Source: Acidobacteriota bacterium
GTDB lineage: Bacteria > Acidobacteriota > Aminicenantia > UBA2199
Direction: 5' to 3'
Length of the DNA stretch: 64,000 bases
Assembly (NCBI GenBank): GCA_025456205.1
Contig: JALOLA010000006.1
Span: forward strand, 1 to 64,000
Below the pieces are notes generated by a model. The model was not told where the DNA came from, searched no databases, and saw only the letters and a list, made by a program, of their open reading frames with translations. Both the position numbers and the translations under genes were made by a program. Every line of letters starts with the position of its first letter. Within the stretch, counting starts at the first letter, position 1. Below are positions 9,368 through 21,067 of the stretch, in pieces.

Positions 9368-11443
9368 ATGGAACCCCGCAAGCGCATGGAATACCTGGCC
9401 GGCGAACTGCTGCGCCACCAGCACCTCTACTACGTCCTGGCCCGCCCCGAGGTCAGCGATGCCGAGTACGACCGGCTGCTGGACGAGCTGCTGCAGCTGG
9501 AGATGCGCTTCCCCCAGTACGCCAGCGCCAACTCCCCGAGCCGCCGCGTCGGTTCCGACCTGGACAACAGCTTCCCCGAGCGGCCGCACGCGGTGCCGGT
9601 GCTCAGCCTGGACAAGCTCTACCAGCCGCAGGAGGCGGCGCAATGGCTGCGCAAGACCGCCGCGGCCTGCGGCAACGAGCCCGGCTTCACGGTCGAGGAA
9701 AAGATCGACGGCGCCTCCATCGTGCTGTACTACGACCGCGGCGAGCTGCAATACGCCCTGACGCGGGGCAACGGGCTGGTGGGCAACGATGTCAGCGCCA
9801 ACGTGCGCACCATCGGCCAGGTGCCCCTGCGCATCGCCGAGACCTCCTCCCTGGCCGTGCGCGGGGAGATCTACATCACGCGCGGGGACTTCGCCGCGTT
9901 CAACGCCGGCCTGCCCGAGAAGTACGCCAACCCGCGCAACCTGGCCGCCGGCTCGCTGCGCAACCTCAAGTCGGCGCTGGCCGCCCGCGTGCCCCTGAAT
10001 TTCTTCGCCTACGAGGGCTTTTTCCCGGCCGGCCGTGAAGGCCGTCCCGGGGAAAGCTCCGGCAGGGACCACCTGGAGATCCTGCACCGGCTGGCCGGGC
10101 TCGGCTTCCGCGTCCATCCACGGCCGGGTTTCTTCTGCGACAGCGAAGCGCGGCGTGAACGGGCGCTGCAACTGTTCCCCGAGGCCACGGTCGCGCCGCT
10201 CTCCGCGGTGGAGGATCACCTGCGCCGGCTGGGCGAGGCCCGCGCCTCCGTGCCCTACGACATCGACGGCCTGGTGATCAAGCTGGTGGAAATGGACATG
10301 CGCCAGGAACTCGGCTTCACCACCCACCACCCGCGCTGGGCCATGGCCTACAAGTTCGACTCGCCGCAGGCGCGCAGCGAGCTGCTCGACGTGCAGGTGC
10401 AGGTGGGGCGCAACGGCCGGGTGACGCCGGTGGCCGTACTCAAGCCGGTGCAGCTCTCCGGCAGCACCGTCACCCGCGCCACCCTGCACAACCAGGACTA
10501 TATCGACATGCTGGAGCTGGGCATCGGCGACCAGGTCGGCATTTCCAAGCGCGGCGACGTCATCCCGGCCGTCGAGGAGGTGCTGGACAAGAGCGTGGCG
10601 TCGCCTTCCGTGTACCGCCTGCCGGAGAACTGTCCTTTCTGCGCGACGCGGCTGGTCAAGGAGGGGGCGCACCATTTCTGCCGCAACGAGGAGTGCCCGG
10701 AACGGCGGCGGCGGGCGCTGTCCTATTTCTGCGCCAGGGAGCAGATGGACATCGAGACCCTGGGCGAGAAGACGATCGCCTTCCTGTTCGCCAGGGGCTG
10801 GGTGCGCACTGTGCCCGACATCTACAGCTTCGACGTCGAGCGCCTGCATGGCGAAGAGGGCTTCAAGGAAAGAAAGATCGCCCGCATCCGCGCCAGCGTG
10901 GAGGCGAGCAGGAAGCAGCCTTTCGCCCGCGTGCTGGCCGCGCTGGGCTTCGAGGGCGTGGCCGCGGCCGTCGTCGCCGCCCTGATCGCCCACGGCTTCG
11001 ATGACATCGACAAGATCATCGCCGCGGCCGCCAGGAACGACTGGCAGGCCTTCGCCGCCGTCGAGGGCATCGGCGAGGCCACGGCGCGCCAGCTGGTCGG
11101 CCATTTCAGCGCTCCTGCCAACCTTGAAACCATCGCCCGTTTGCGCGCGGCCGGACTGCAGTTCCGCGCCGAGGGCGCGGCGCCAGAACGGGTCGACGAC
11201 TCGCTCGTTGGCCAGGTCTGGGTGATCACCGGCTCCTTCGCGCGCTTCAACCCGCGTTCGCTGGCGGCCGACGAGATCCGCAAGCGCGGCGGCCGGGTCG
11301 CGGAAAGCGTCACGGCGCGCACCACCCACCTGCTGGCCGGCGCCAGCGCCGGCTCCAAGCTGGCCAAGGCCGAAAAGCTCGGCGTCGCCGTCGTCAGCGA
11401 GGACGAATTCCTGTCGCTGCTGCGAAAGAACCAGACGAAATAA
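9368..11443 (+). CDS. ligA: NAD-dependent DNA ligase
   Basis: Active site EEKIDGAS, Cys4 zinc finger CPFCATRLV...FCRNEECPERRRRAL, HhH repeats, C-terminal BRCT. Confidence 0.97.
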   Translation: MEPRKRMEYLAGELLRHQHLYYVLARPEVSDAEYDRLLDELLQLEMRFPQYASANSPSRRVGSDLDNSFPERPHAVPVLSLDKLYQPQEAAQWLRKTAAACGNEPGFTVEEKIDGASIVLYYDRGELQYALTRGNGLVGNDVSANVRTIGQVPLRIAETSSLAVRGEIYITRGDFAAFNAGLPEKYANPRNLAAGSLRNLKSALAARVPLNFFAYEGFFPAGREGRPGESSGRDHLEILHRLAGLGFRVHPRPGFFCDSEARRERALQLFPEATVAPLSAVEDHLRRLGEARASVPYDIDGLVIKLVEMDMRQELGFTTHHPRWAMAYKFDSPQARSELLDVQVQVGRNGRVTPVAVLKPVQLSGSTVTRATLHNQDYIDMLELGIGDQVGISKRGDVIPAVEEVLDKSVASPSVYRLPENCPFCATRLVKEGAHHFCRNEECPERRRRALSYFCAREQMDIETLGEKTIAFLFARGWVRTVPDIYSFDVERLHGEEGFKERKIARIRASVEASRKQPFARVLAALGFEGVAAAVVAALIAHGFDDIDKIIAAAARNDWQAFAAVEGIGEATARQLVGHFSAPANLETIARLRAAGLQFRAEGAAPERVDDSLVGQVWVITGSFARFNPRSLAADEIRKRGGRVAESVTARTTHLLAGASAGSKLAKAEKLGVAVVSEDEFLSLLRKNQTK

Positions 11444-11457
11444 ATTTGGAGGAAGCC

Positions 11458-11886
11458 ATGGATGCACCCGTTTCGGTGACCGTCGACCTGGTGAACGACA
11501 AGGTGCGCTTCAACGGCTCGACCCGCGACCTGCCCGTTGTCAGCGCCGATTATTTCCCCCCGCTGGGCGATGGGCAGGGCTATACCGGCCTGGAGCTGCT
11601 GCTGCTGAGCCTGGCCGCCTGCAGCGCCACGGCGATCGTTCCCATGCTGCGGCGCATGAACAAGACCGTCGCCGCTTTCCGTGTCATTGCCTCGGGGCGG
11701 CGCCGCACCCAGCATCCGACCAGCTTCGAAACGATCGCCATCGAGTTCGTGCTGACCTCGCCGGATGCCGCGCTCGCCGACCTGCAGAAGGTAGCGCGCA
11801 TGGCCGAGGAGAGCATCTGCCCGGTATGGGCCATGCTCAAGAGCAACGTGGAGATCGTCCCGGCCTTCAAGATCGTCGCCGGCTGA
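11458..11886 (+). CDS. OsmC family protein
   Basis: GLELLLLSLAACSATAIVPMLRRMNK and QKVARMAEESICPVWAMLK; RBS GGAGGA before ATG 11458. Confidence 0.85.
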   Translation: MDAPVSVTVDLVNDKVRFNGSTRDLPVVSADYFPPLGDGQGYTGLELLLLSLAACSATAIVPMLRRMNKTVAAFRVIASGRRRTQHPTSFETIAIEFVLTSPDAALADLQKVARMAEESICPVWAMLKSNVEIVPAFKIVAG

Positions 11887-11893
11887 GCCGCGA

Positions 11894-13333
11894 TCAGGAG
11901 TTCGGCAGCAGCGGATAGCCGCCGCCGAAATAGAGGTTGAAGACCAGGCGGAAATTGTTGCGGGGAGACAGCGATGCAACGACCGTTTCCGGGGGTGCCC
12001 CCGGGAGATGGAGGGCGTTGAGCACGCTGAGCTTCTCCGCCGGCGGCACCCGGTTGCCCTGGCGCCGGGAGCCGCGATAGCCATGGTCCGACTGCAGCAG
12101 GATCACCGGCGGCCGTCGCGATCTCTCCAGGATGGCGTCCACGGTTTCCAGCATGCGGCGGTTGACGTACTCGTATTGGGCCAGGTAGCGGCTCGGGTCG
12201 GAATGGTCCCAGATGAGCCCGGGGTCCGCGCTGCCGCCGTCGGCCGTGAAAACGAATGGCTCGTGCGGTGAAAGGAGGTGGACGAAGACGAACTTGGGGC
12301 CCGGTTCCGCCGCGATGGCGGGTAGCTCCGCGAACACCTGCAGGACGCGCTGCCGGTAGTAGGGGAGCAGGTCGGTCTCGCGCCGCTGCCACATGTCGGG
12401 AAGGACGCGCAGCAGGGAGCGCTCGAACAGCGCCCGGTAGAAATCGTCAAAAAAGATCGATGCCCGGGACAGGTCGTAATGGATGCGCCGGTCGGCCGCC
12501 TCCAGGAAAAGGTGCTCCATGCAGGCGAAATCGACGACGCGGTAGCCCCGGTTTTTCAGCATGGCGACGACCTGGCTGCGGCGGACGGCCTTTGCCGGAT
12601 CGGCGTTCCCGGGAAGTCGTCCCAGGTTCAGGATGTCGGCGATGGCCGGCTCGGTCATGGCGAAGCGCGCCCGGCTTTTTTCAGCTACGGCAAAACTACG
12701 CCGGCGCAGTCCGTCGACAAAGGGAACCGGGTCGTAGCCGAACAGGCGCTGAGCCGATGCCGGCGAAGCGTATTCGTCCAGGATGAAGCAATAGATGTCA
12801 GGGAGGACTACCGCCGCAGTCCGGGCCGGCGGGGAAATCGGCTCGCCGCCGCCGGAGGCTGCTGCCAGGGATCCCGCGACATGAGCAATTATACCGGCGG
12901 CGTTCCACGCCAGCAGCGCCAGCACCGCGACGCCCAGGATGCGGTTGGCGGCGGAGAACGACGAGCGGGAGCGGGACAGGGCAACCGCGAGCAGGGTCCA
13001 GGCGGCGACGGGAAAAAACAGAGCGAGCGCGTGGGCTGCGGGCGGCGCGAGGTCCGGGGGCAGCAGGCCGGCGATCTCCCCGTAATAGAGTCCGTAGAAG
13101 TGGAACAGCACCAGGAAGAGAAAAAGGGCCAGCGCCCGTTTTTCAAGTCGGGCGGAAACCAGCCGGGTGAGGGGCCAGGCGGCGAAGCCTATGCCCAGGG
13201 CCGCGATCGCCGCCCAGAGCGCCTGGGCCCATGAGACCTCGCGGATGTTGCGCAGATAGAGATGCAGGACGGGATAGAGGCTGAACAGGAAGGGATAGAG
13301 AAGGAGGCGCGGGCGAACTTCTGCTGCGCTCAC
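11894..13333 (-). CDS. Membrane-anchored sulfatase/alkaline-phosphatase-fold protein
   Basis: N-terminal TM helices then IYCFILDEYASPASAQRLFGYD and FVHLLSPHEPFVF, LLQSDHGYRG; GTG start at 13333 overlaps miaB stop (GTGA). Confidence 0.7.
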   Translation of the reverse strand: MSAAEVRPRLLLYPFLFSLYPVLHLYLRNIREVSWAQALWAAIAALGIGFAAWPLTRLVSARLEKRALALFLFLVLFHFYGLYYGEIAGLLPPDLAPPAAHALALFFPVAAWTLLAVALSRSRSSFSAANRILGVAVLALLAWNAAGIIAHVAGSLAAASGGGEPISPPARTAAVVLPDIYCFILDEYASPASAQRLFGYDPVPFVDGLRRRSFAVAEKSRARFAMTEPAIADILNLGRLPGNADPAKAVRRSQVVAMLKNRGYRVVDFACMEHLFLEAADRRIHYDLSRASIFFDDFYRALFERSLLRVLPDMWQRRETDLLPYYRQRVLQVFAELPAIAAEPGPKFVFVHLLSPHEPFVFTADGGSADPGLIWDHSDPSRYLAQYEYVNRRMLETVDAILERSRRPPVILLQSDHGYRGSRRQGNRVPPAEKLSVLNALHLPGAPPETVVASLSPRNNFRLVFNLYFGGGYPLLPNS

Positions 13334-14621
13334 GGGGCCGATGGCGGGGTCTCCTCGCCGCGCAGCGAATGGGGGCCGGCGCCGGTGATCCTCACCCGCC
13401 TGAACTCGCCGACCGCGGCATGCGAAGCGAAGTTGACCACGCGGTAGCTTTCGCTGCGGCCGATCATCTCGCCGGATTTTTTCGGGTGCTCTTCGCATGC
13501 CAGCACATCGATCTCTTTCCCGAGCAGGCGGCGGTTGTTCTTCAGCTGGATGGCGGCCTGCAGCTCCTGGAGCGCGTACAGCCGCTCCCTGACCCGCTGC
13601 GCGGGAGCGCCGGCGGCCAGGGCGGCAGCCTTGGTATGCGGCCGCGGCGAATAGATGAAGGAAAAGACCGACTCGTATTCCACCTCCCTCAGCAGGGAGA
13701 GGGTGAGCTGGAAGTCGCGCTCGCTCTCGCCGGGGAAGCCGACGATGAAATCGGAGCTGAATTTCATTTCGGGCATGGCGCGGCGAAAGGCGCGCACGAT
13801 CGCCAGGTATTGGGCGCGGGTATAGACGCGGTTCATCAATTTCAGGACGCGCGTCGACCCCGACTGGGCCGGGAAGTGGATGTGGCGGGCGATGTTGCGG
13901 TTCCCGGCCATGACCTGCACCAGCTCCGGCTCGTGATAGCCGGGGTAGGAGGTGATGAAGCGGATCCAGGGCAGCGGCAGGCGGGCGAGGCGGCGCAGCA
14001 GCTCGGGGAAGCCCGCGCGCCCTCCCGGATCGCGCCAGTGGTTGACGTTCTGGCCCAGCAGCACGATCTCCTTGAAGCCGCTGGCCGCGAGGGTTTCGGC
14101 CTCGCGCACGATGGCGGCCATGGGGCGGTGCTTCTCGCGGCCGCGGGTGAAGGGGACGATGCAGTAGGAGCAGAAATTGTCGCAGCCCTCCATGATCGAG
14201 ACATAGCCGGTGACGGCGCTGCTGCGGGCGCGGGCGGCGGGGACCAGCTCCTGCCAGCGGCGGCTGAAGCCCGCGGCGACCGCGGGGCGGCCGCCAGCCT
14301 GCAGTTCGTCGATGATGTCGCCGATGCGGTAGAACTGGTGGGTGCCGACCACATAGTCCACCCTGGCCTTTCTGGCGAAAAGGGCCTCCCTTTCGGACTG
14401 GGCCACGCAGCCGGCGATGATGATCTTTCTGGAGGCCGGGAAGCGGCCTACATAGGAGAAGATCTTTTCCTGCGGCTTGGCGCGCACGGCGCAGCTGTTG
14501 ACGATGATAACGTCGGCCTGTTCTTCGGCGGCCGTGCTCATGCCCCTGGCTTCCAGCAGGTGGCGGATCTTCTCCGAGTCGTTGACGTTCATCTGGCAGC
14601 CGAAGGTCTTGATGAAAAAAG

Positions 14622-14625
<4 letters not shown>
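13330..14625 (-). CDS. miaB: tRNA-2-methylthio-N6-dimethylallyladenosine synthase
   Basis: FFIKTFGCQMNVNDSE; radical-SAM motif GCDNFCSYCIVP; TRAM-like C-terminus. Confidence 0.95.
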
Positions 14626-16244
<1,619 letters not shown>

Positions 16245-16360
16245 CGCATCACGATATCCGCGAAAGCCGCCGCGCCGTTGCCATCATCCGTTCTCCTTGC
16301 CTTGAAAAATATACGTGAAACGGCGGGGGAAGTCAAATGACGCGCATGGGCGAAACATGC

Positions 16361-16366
16361 TATACT
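16361..16366 (+). promoter_or_regulatory. Extended -10 promoter element, probably leaderless
   Basis: TGCTATACT with 7 nt to ATG 16374. Confidence 0.45.
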
Positions 16367-16373
16367 GGCGGGG

Positions 16374-18206
16374 ATGGGCAAGCTAAACCTGCGCGCGCTC
16401 CTTTCGGCCTCGGCCGTGATCCTCACCCTGAACCTGCTCTTTTTCAACTACAGCCAGCACGTGATCGTGCCGTTGCTGGCGGCCCTGCTCCTGCTGTACG
16501 CCCTCGTCGGCCTTGGGGATGCCCTGGCCGCGGCGTTCAGGGTGGAAGGGCCGGGTCTTCTGGAAAAGGCGGGTTTGGGGTTGATGGCGGCCAGCGCCTA
16601 TTTCTTCGTGATCGGCTATTTCCGGCTGCTGGGTGGCTGGACCGTCCTCCTGTTCCTGGCCGGCTCCCTGGCCGTCGCCGTCTGGAGGACAGCCCGCCGC
16701 CCTCTGGCGGGCGACGGCTTCGCCGGGCTGAAATCGTTCTTTTCCCGGCCGCTGGGCGAATTCGCCCCGTTCCTCCTGCCCCTGGTCTACGCGGCGCTGC
16801 CCCCGACGTTCTACGACTCGCTGGTCTACCACCTCGGCATCCCCAACCTCTATCTGCAGAGCGGCGGCTTCGTGGCCATGCCGCAGTTCGTTTTCGCCAA
16901 TACCTTCATCTATTACGAGATCGCGCTCATTCCCGCCGTCTTTCTCGGCGACATGGCGCCGCGGCTGTTCCACTTTTTTCTTGGCACGCTGTTCGTGCTG
17001 GCCGTGGCCGACGAGGCGGCGGCCTCCTGGGGCGTGCGCCGGAAGCTGAATCTGGTTCTGGCGCTGGTCTCGCTGCCGATGACGCTGTTCCTGCTGGCCA
17101 CCTGCAAGAACGACCTGGCCGGCGCCATGTTCATCTTCCTGGCCCTGCAGCGCTTCCGGCGCGGGGACTGGAAGTTGTCGGCCGCTTTCTGGGGCTTCGC
17201 CGTGGGGGTCAAGATCTTCAACCTGCTGCCGCTGGCAGTCTTCGCGCTGTTCGCCTTCAAGCCCTGGAAAAGGGCCGACCTGCGCAAGCTGGCGCTCACG
17301 GCCCTGATCGTGGTCCTGGCCGTGTCGCCGCTGCTGGTCAAGAACCTGCGCTTCACCGGCAACCCGTTCTTTCCGTTCCTTTACGAGGCTTTCCCTTCCG
17401 ACCATTGGGACGGCGATCGCTTCCGTTTCATGCAGGACGACGTGGGGGCGATGGCGCGCGCGCCCGCCGACGCGCTGCGCCTGCCCTACGACCTGTCCTT
17501 TTTCAATCACGGCTACGGCGGGCTGGTGGGGCCCCTGTTCCTGGTGTTCCTGCCTTTCCTGCTGCTGGGTCCGCTCAGGGAGCGGAAGTGGCTTTTCTGG
17601 GCGCTGCTGGTCCTGGCCCTGGCGCCGTTCTTCACGGCCAGCCTGCGCTTCGTCTATGTCGCGTTCGTGGTGCTGGCGATCTTCGCTACGCGGGCATATG
17701 AGACGGCGGGCGGCCGGCTGCTCAAGGCGGTCTTTCACCTGTTGATCGCGATGAATTTCATCATGGGCTTCGCCATGCTTGAAAAATTCTACCAGGCCCA
17801 TTCCCTGCTGGGCGGCACGTATTCGCCCGAGCAGTACCGCGAGCGCTTCTTTCCCGCCTACCCGGCGATCGCCTACGTCAACCGGGCGGCGCCGCCCGGG
17901 GCGCAGGTGCTGGTCGTCGGCGAGACCCGCAACTTTTTCCTGAAAAGGCCCTACCGGCTCTCCTCGGCCCTGGATCACTGCATCGTGAAGAAATACCTGG
18001 GCGAAGGCCGCGGCGCGCCTGAATTCTTCGCCGCCATCCGGAGCGACGGCTTTTCCTGGCTGCTGGTCAATTTCAGCGAGCTGGAGCGCCTGCAGGCGGA
18101 ATACGCCATCCTGACCGCCGCGGAGAAGGAGCGCCTGCTCTACTTCCTGAGCATGCGGGCGCCGGTTTTCCGCCAGGGCGCGACAAGCGTATATCGCCTC
18201 GACTGA
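16374..18206 (+). CDS. Polytopic membrane protein, glycosyltransferase-39/87-like
   Basis: Many TM segments, large C-terminal periplasmic part (YVNRAAPPGAQVLVVGETRNFFLKRPY). Confidence 0.6.
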   Translation: MGKLNLRALLSASAVILTLNLLFFNYSQHVIVPLLAALLLLYALVGLGDALAAAFRVEGPGLLEKAGLGLMAASAYFFVIGYFRLLGGWTVLLFLAGSLAVAVWRTARRPLAGDGFAGLKSFFSRPLGEFAPFLLPLVYAALPPTFYDSLVYHLGIPNLYLQSGGFVAMPQFVFANTFIYYEIALIPAVFLGDMAPRLFHFFLGTLFVLAVADEAAASWGVRRKLNLVLALVSLPMTLFLLATCKNDLAGAMFIFLALQRFRRGDWKLSAAFWGFAVGVKIFNLLPLAVFALFAFKPWKRADLRKLALTALIVVLAVSPLLVKNLRFTGNPFFPFLYEAFPSDHWDGDRFRFMQDDVGAMARAPADALRLPYDLSFFNHGYGGLVGPLFLVFLPFLLLGPLRERKWLFWALLVLALAPFFTASLRFVYVAFVVLAIFATRAYETAGGRLLKAVFHLLIAMNFIMGFAMLEKFYQAHSLLGGTYSPEQYRERFFPAYPAIAYVNRAAPPGAQVLVVGETRNFFLKRPYRLSSALDHCIVKKYLGEGRGAPEFFAAIRSDGFSWLLVNFSELERLQAEYAILTAAEKERLLYFLSMRAPVFRQGATSVYRLD

Positions 18207-18245
18207 AGCTCCGCCGGCAGCGCTGAAAGGGAGGCGATGAAAGGA

Positions 18246-18962
18246 TCAGCCGGCGACGGCGACGGCGATCAGGCTCTGGCCGAGCGGCGGCCGCAACAGG
18301 CGTGACTCGAGCGCGTGCTGCAGCGGGAAAACAAAGCGGTCGAAGAAGCGCACGGCCACCGGGTCGAGGCCATGGCGGCGCAGCAGGCGGAAATTCCACC
18401 ACCAGGCGAAATAGCCGGCCAGGTTGAAATAGGACAGGCGCTCCACGCGGAAGCCGGCCCCCTCGAGCTTGGCCCGCAGCTCGCCGCGGCGGTAGCGGCG
18501 ACAATGGCCGAAATCGCGGTCGATCGTCCCGAAGATCTCCGGCCGCGCCGGGACGAAGAGGCAAAGCGCCCCATGGCGCCCGGCCAGGCGGGCGCGGTAG
18601 GCGGCCAGTTCCTGCCCGTCCCCGGGGATATGCTCCAGGACGTTGACGCTGAGGATGGCGTCGAACGGCCGGTCCGCGGGAACGGACGTGATCGTGCCCT
18701 GGATGAGCTCGAGGCGCGGGAACAACCCGCGCAGGCGCTCGGCGAAGCGCGGGTCGGGCTCCAGGGCGACGAGGCCCGTGATGCCGGGCTGGCGCAGGAG
18801 GAGGGCGGTGAACTGGCCGGCGCCGGCGCCGGCCTCCAGGACGCTGCCGCGCAGCCGGGAGCGGAACTCGGCGAGCACGGCAGCGCGATAGTGGACGGCG
18901 CTCTGCAGCGCGGCGAATTCGAAGTCCGCCGCGCGGGCCGGCTGGCTGGGCGGGGCGCTCAT
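18246..18962 (-). CDS. Class I SAM-dependent methyltransferase
   Basis: SVLEAGAGAGQFTALLL, DAILSVNVLEHIPGD; ATGA coupling to upstream GT2 gene. Confidence 0.82.
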   Translation of the reverse strand: MSAPPSQPARAADFEFAALQSAVHYRAAVLAEFRSRLRGSVLEAGAGAGQFTALLLRQPGITGLVALEPDPRFAERLRGLFPRLELIQGTITSVPADRPFDAILSVNVLEHIPGDGQELAAYRARLAGRHGALCLFVPARPEIFGTIDRDFGHCRRYRRGELRAKLEGAGFRVERLSYFNLAGYFAWWWNFRLLRRHGLDPVAVRFFDRFVFPLQHALESRLLRPPLGQSLIAVAVAG

Positions 18963-19726
18963 CGCCGCTTGAGAAAATTGTACTTGACGATGCACCAGAC
19001 GGCGCGCACGCCGTCCTTCCAGCCGATCTTCTTGCCTTCGGCGTAGGTGCGCCCGTAATAGGAGACGGGCACCTCGTAGATGCGCACGCCGAGCCGGGCG
19101 ACCTTGGCCGTGACCTCGGGCTCGAAGCCGAAGCGGTCCTCGCGCAGATCGATCTTCTGGATCACCTCGCGGCGGAAGATCTTGTAGCACGTCTCCAGGT
19201 CGGTGAGGTTGATGTTGGTGGCCATGTTCGACAGCGAGGTCAGGAACCTGTTGCCCACGGCGTGCCAGTAATAAAGCACCCTCTGGGCGTAGGCGCCCTT
19301 GAATCGCGAGCCGAAGACCACGTCGGCGCGCCCGGCGAGCAGCGGGGCCAGGAGCAAATAATACTCGGCCGGGTCATATTCCAGGTCGGCGTCCTGAACG
19401 ATGACATAGGGAGCGGTGGCCTGCCTGAACCCAAGGCGCAGGGCCGCCCCCTTGCCCCGATTGGCTTCCTGCAGGAACAGGCGGATGCGCGGCTCCTTGC
19501 GCGCCAGGCGCTCCAGGATCCCGCGCGTGCCGTCCCCGGAGCCGTCGTCGACGATGATCAGCTCCTGCACGGGCCGCTGCGCCAGCACGGCGGCGACCGA
19601 CTGCTCCACGGTGGCGGCCTCGTTGAAGACGGGCATCACCACCGAGAGGCAGGGGGCGATGTCGGCGTTCTGGTCAATGCGCTGCATGTTCATGCGGATT
19701 GTAAAGGGCTGGGCGGGAAAACACAA
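18959..19726 (-). CDS. Glycosyltransferase family 2 (dolichyl-phosphate-sugar synthase-like)
   Basis: LSVVMPVFNEAATVEQSVAAVLAQ; IIVDDGSGDGTRGIL; QDADLEYDP. Confidence 0.9.
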   Translation of the reverse strand: MCFPAQPFTIRMNMQRIDQNADIAPCLSVVMPVFNEAATVEQSVAAVLAQRPVQELIIVDDGSGDGTRGILERLARKEPRIRLFLQEANRGKGAALRLGFRQATAPYVIVQDADLEYDPAEYYLLLAPLLAGRADVVFGSRFKGAYAQRVLYYWHAVGNRFLTSLSNMATNINLTDLETCYKIFRREVIQKIDLREDRFGFEPEVTAKVARLGVRIYEVPVSYYGRTYAEGKKIGWKDGVRAVWCIVKYNFLKRR

Positions 19727-19787
19727 GCCCGGCGCATCCAGGCTACAAGGAGGCAGGGAAGGATGGCGCCGGCAGGGGGGGGCGACT

Positions 19788-21050
19788 TCAGGGCGCGGGC
19801 GTTACTGCGGCCCCTTCCCGGATGGAGCGCAGGACAGCGTCCAGCCGCTCCAGGCTGGAGGGGAAGGAATAGTTCCGGATCGCTTCGGGCGCCAGGTCGG
19901 CTTCACGCAAGCGCGAGGGATCCTCGATCAGGCGCTCCAGGGCCGCCTGGATCTCCGGGGCCGAGCGCGGCGAGACCACCCAGCCGCAGCGCGTGCCCGC
20001 GACGATCTCGGCGGCGAAGGTGCGCCCGGTGAGGGCCAGGACCGGCCGCCGCGCCTGCAGGTACTCGAAAAGCTTCGTCGTGGCCACGCTGCCGCGCGCC
20101 GGCGAAGTGACCAGCAGCAGCAGGTCGGCCCGGCGCTGGAACGCCAGGGCCCGCAGCCGAGGGACGGCGCCGTGGACCAATGCTACTCCGCGCTTTTCCA
20201 GGGCGGCCAGCAGTTTCTTTTCGCGCCGCGCCAGGTCTCCCAGCAGGTGCAGGCGCAGCGTTCGTTCGAATTGCGGCCGGGCGGCGAGGAGTCCTTCCAG
20301 GGCGGCGGCCAGCGGCGCGATGTCGCAACCGGCATCGGAAAGGGCGAAGCGGCCGGTGTGCACGATATGGAAGCACTCCGGCTCGAGTTCGATCGTCGGC
20401 AGGTCTGTTGCGACTTCATTGGGATCGAAGCCATTGGCGATGGTCTCCACGCGGGGATGGCCGTAGTTCACGCGGAAGTAGCGGCTGAGCGGCTCGGAGA
20501 CGGTGACCAGCGCGGCGGCCTTGGCAACGACGCGGCGCTCGATCCCGGCGTAGGCCCGGCGCACGCAGGCGAAGCGGCGCAGGCGCTTGCTCTCGATGGG
20601 TTCGAAGAGCAGACCATCGCGGAAATCGGCGAGGAAAGGGATGCCGCTCCGCTCCTGCAGGCGCAGGGCGATCTCCAGGGTCTCCACCGGGGGGTAGGTG
20701 GCGATGATCAGGTCGGGGCGCCAGGCGGCGACGAGCGCTTCGCCGCGGCGGATGGCCGCCCTTTTCCAGAAGCTGAATACCGAGACGCAAATGCCGATAC
20801 GGTTGAGGATCTCGACGGCGGCGCGCAGGAACAGCCAGCGCCAGAAATTGCGGCCGCGGCGGTCGCGGGTGTGGCTGGGATCATAGACGGGAAAAACGTC
20901 CCCATCCTGCCGGGGGCGCTTTTGGTAGGTGGCGGCCAGCATCCGCACCTCGTGGCCGAGACGCGGCAGGTATTTCGCCATCCTGGCGGGCCGGTCCCCG
21001 CCGCCGCCGTCCAGCAGCGGGTGATAATAGGTGACGATCAGGATCTTCAT
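19788..21050 (-). CDS. Glycosyltransferase (GT-B, family 4-like)
   Basis: MKILIVTYYHPLLDGGGGDRPARMAKYLPRLGHEV; KLFEYLQARRPVLAL. Confidence 0.85.
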   Translation of the reverse strand: MKILIVTYYHPLLDGGGGDRPARMAKYLPRLGHEVRMLAATYQKRPRQDGDVFPVYDPSHTRDRRGRNFWRWLFLRAAVEILNRIGICVSVFSFWKRAAIRRGEALVAAWRPDLIIATYPPVETLEIALRLQERSGIPFLADFRDGLLFEPIESKRLRRFACVRRAYAGIERRVVAKAAALVTVSEPLSRYFRVNYGHPRVETIANGFDPNEVATDLPTIELEPECFHIVHTGRFALSDAGCDIAPLAAALEGLLAARPQFERTLRLHLLGDLARREKKLLAALEKRGVALVHGAVPRLRALAFQRRADLLLLVTSPARGSVATTKLFEYLQARRPVLALTGRTFAAEIVAGTRCGWVVSPRSAPEIQAALERLIEDPSRLREADLAPEAIRNYSFPSSLERLDAVLRSIREGAAVTPAP

Positions 21051-21067
21051 CGTGCGTTCCCGCGCCT

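Noticed and set aside
9221-11467. 748-aa minus-strand ORF opposite ligA
   Set aside because: Low-complexity, fully antisense to well-supported LigA; typical high-GC shadow ORF.
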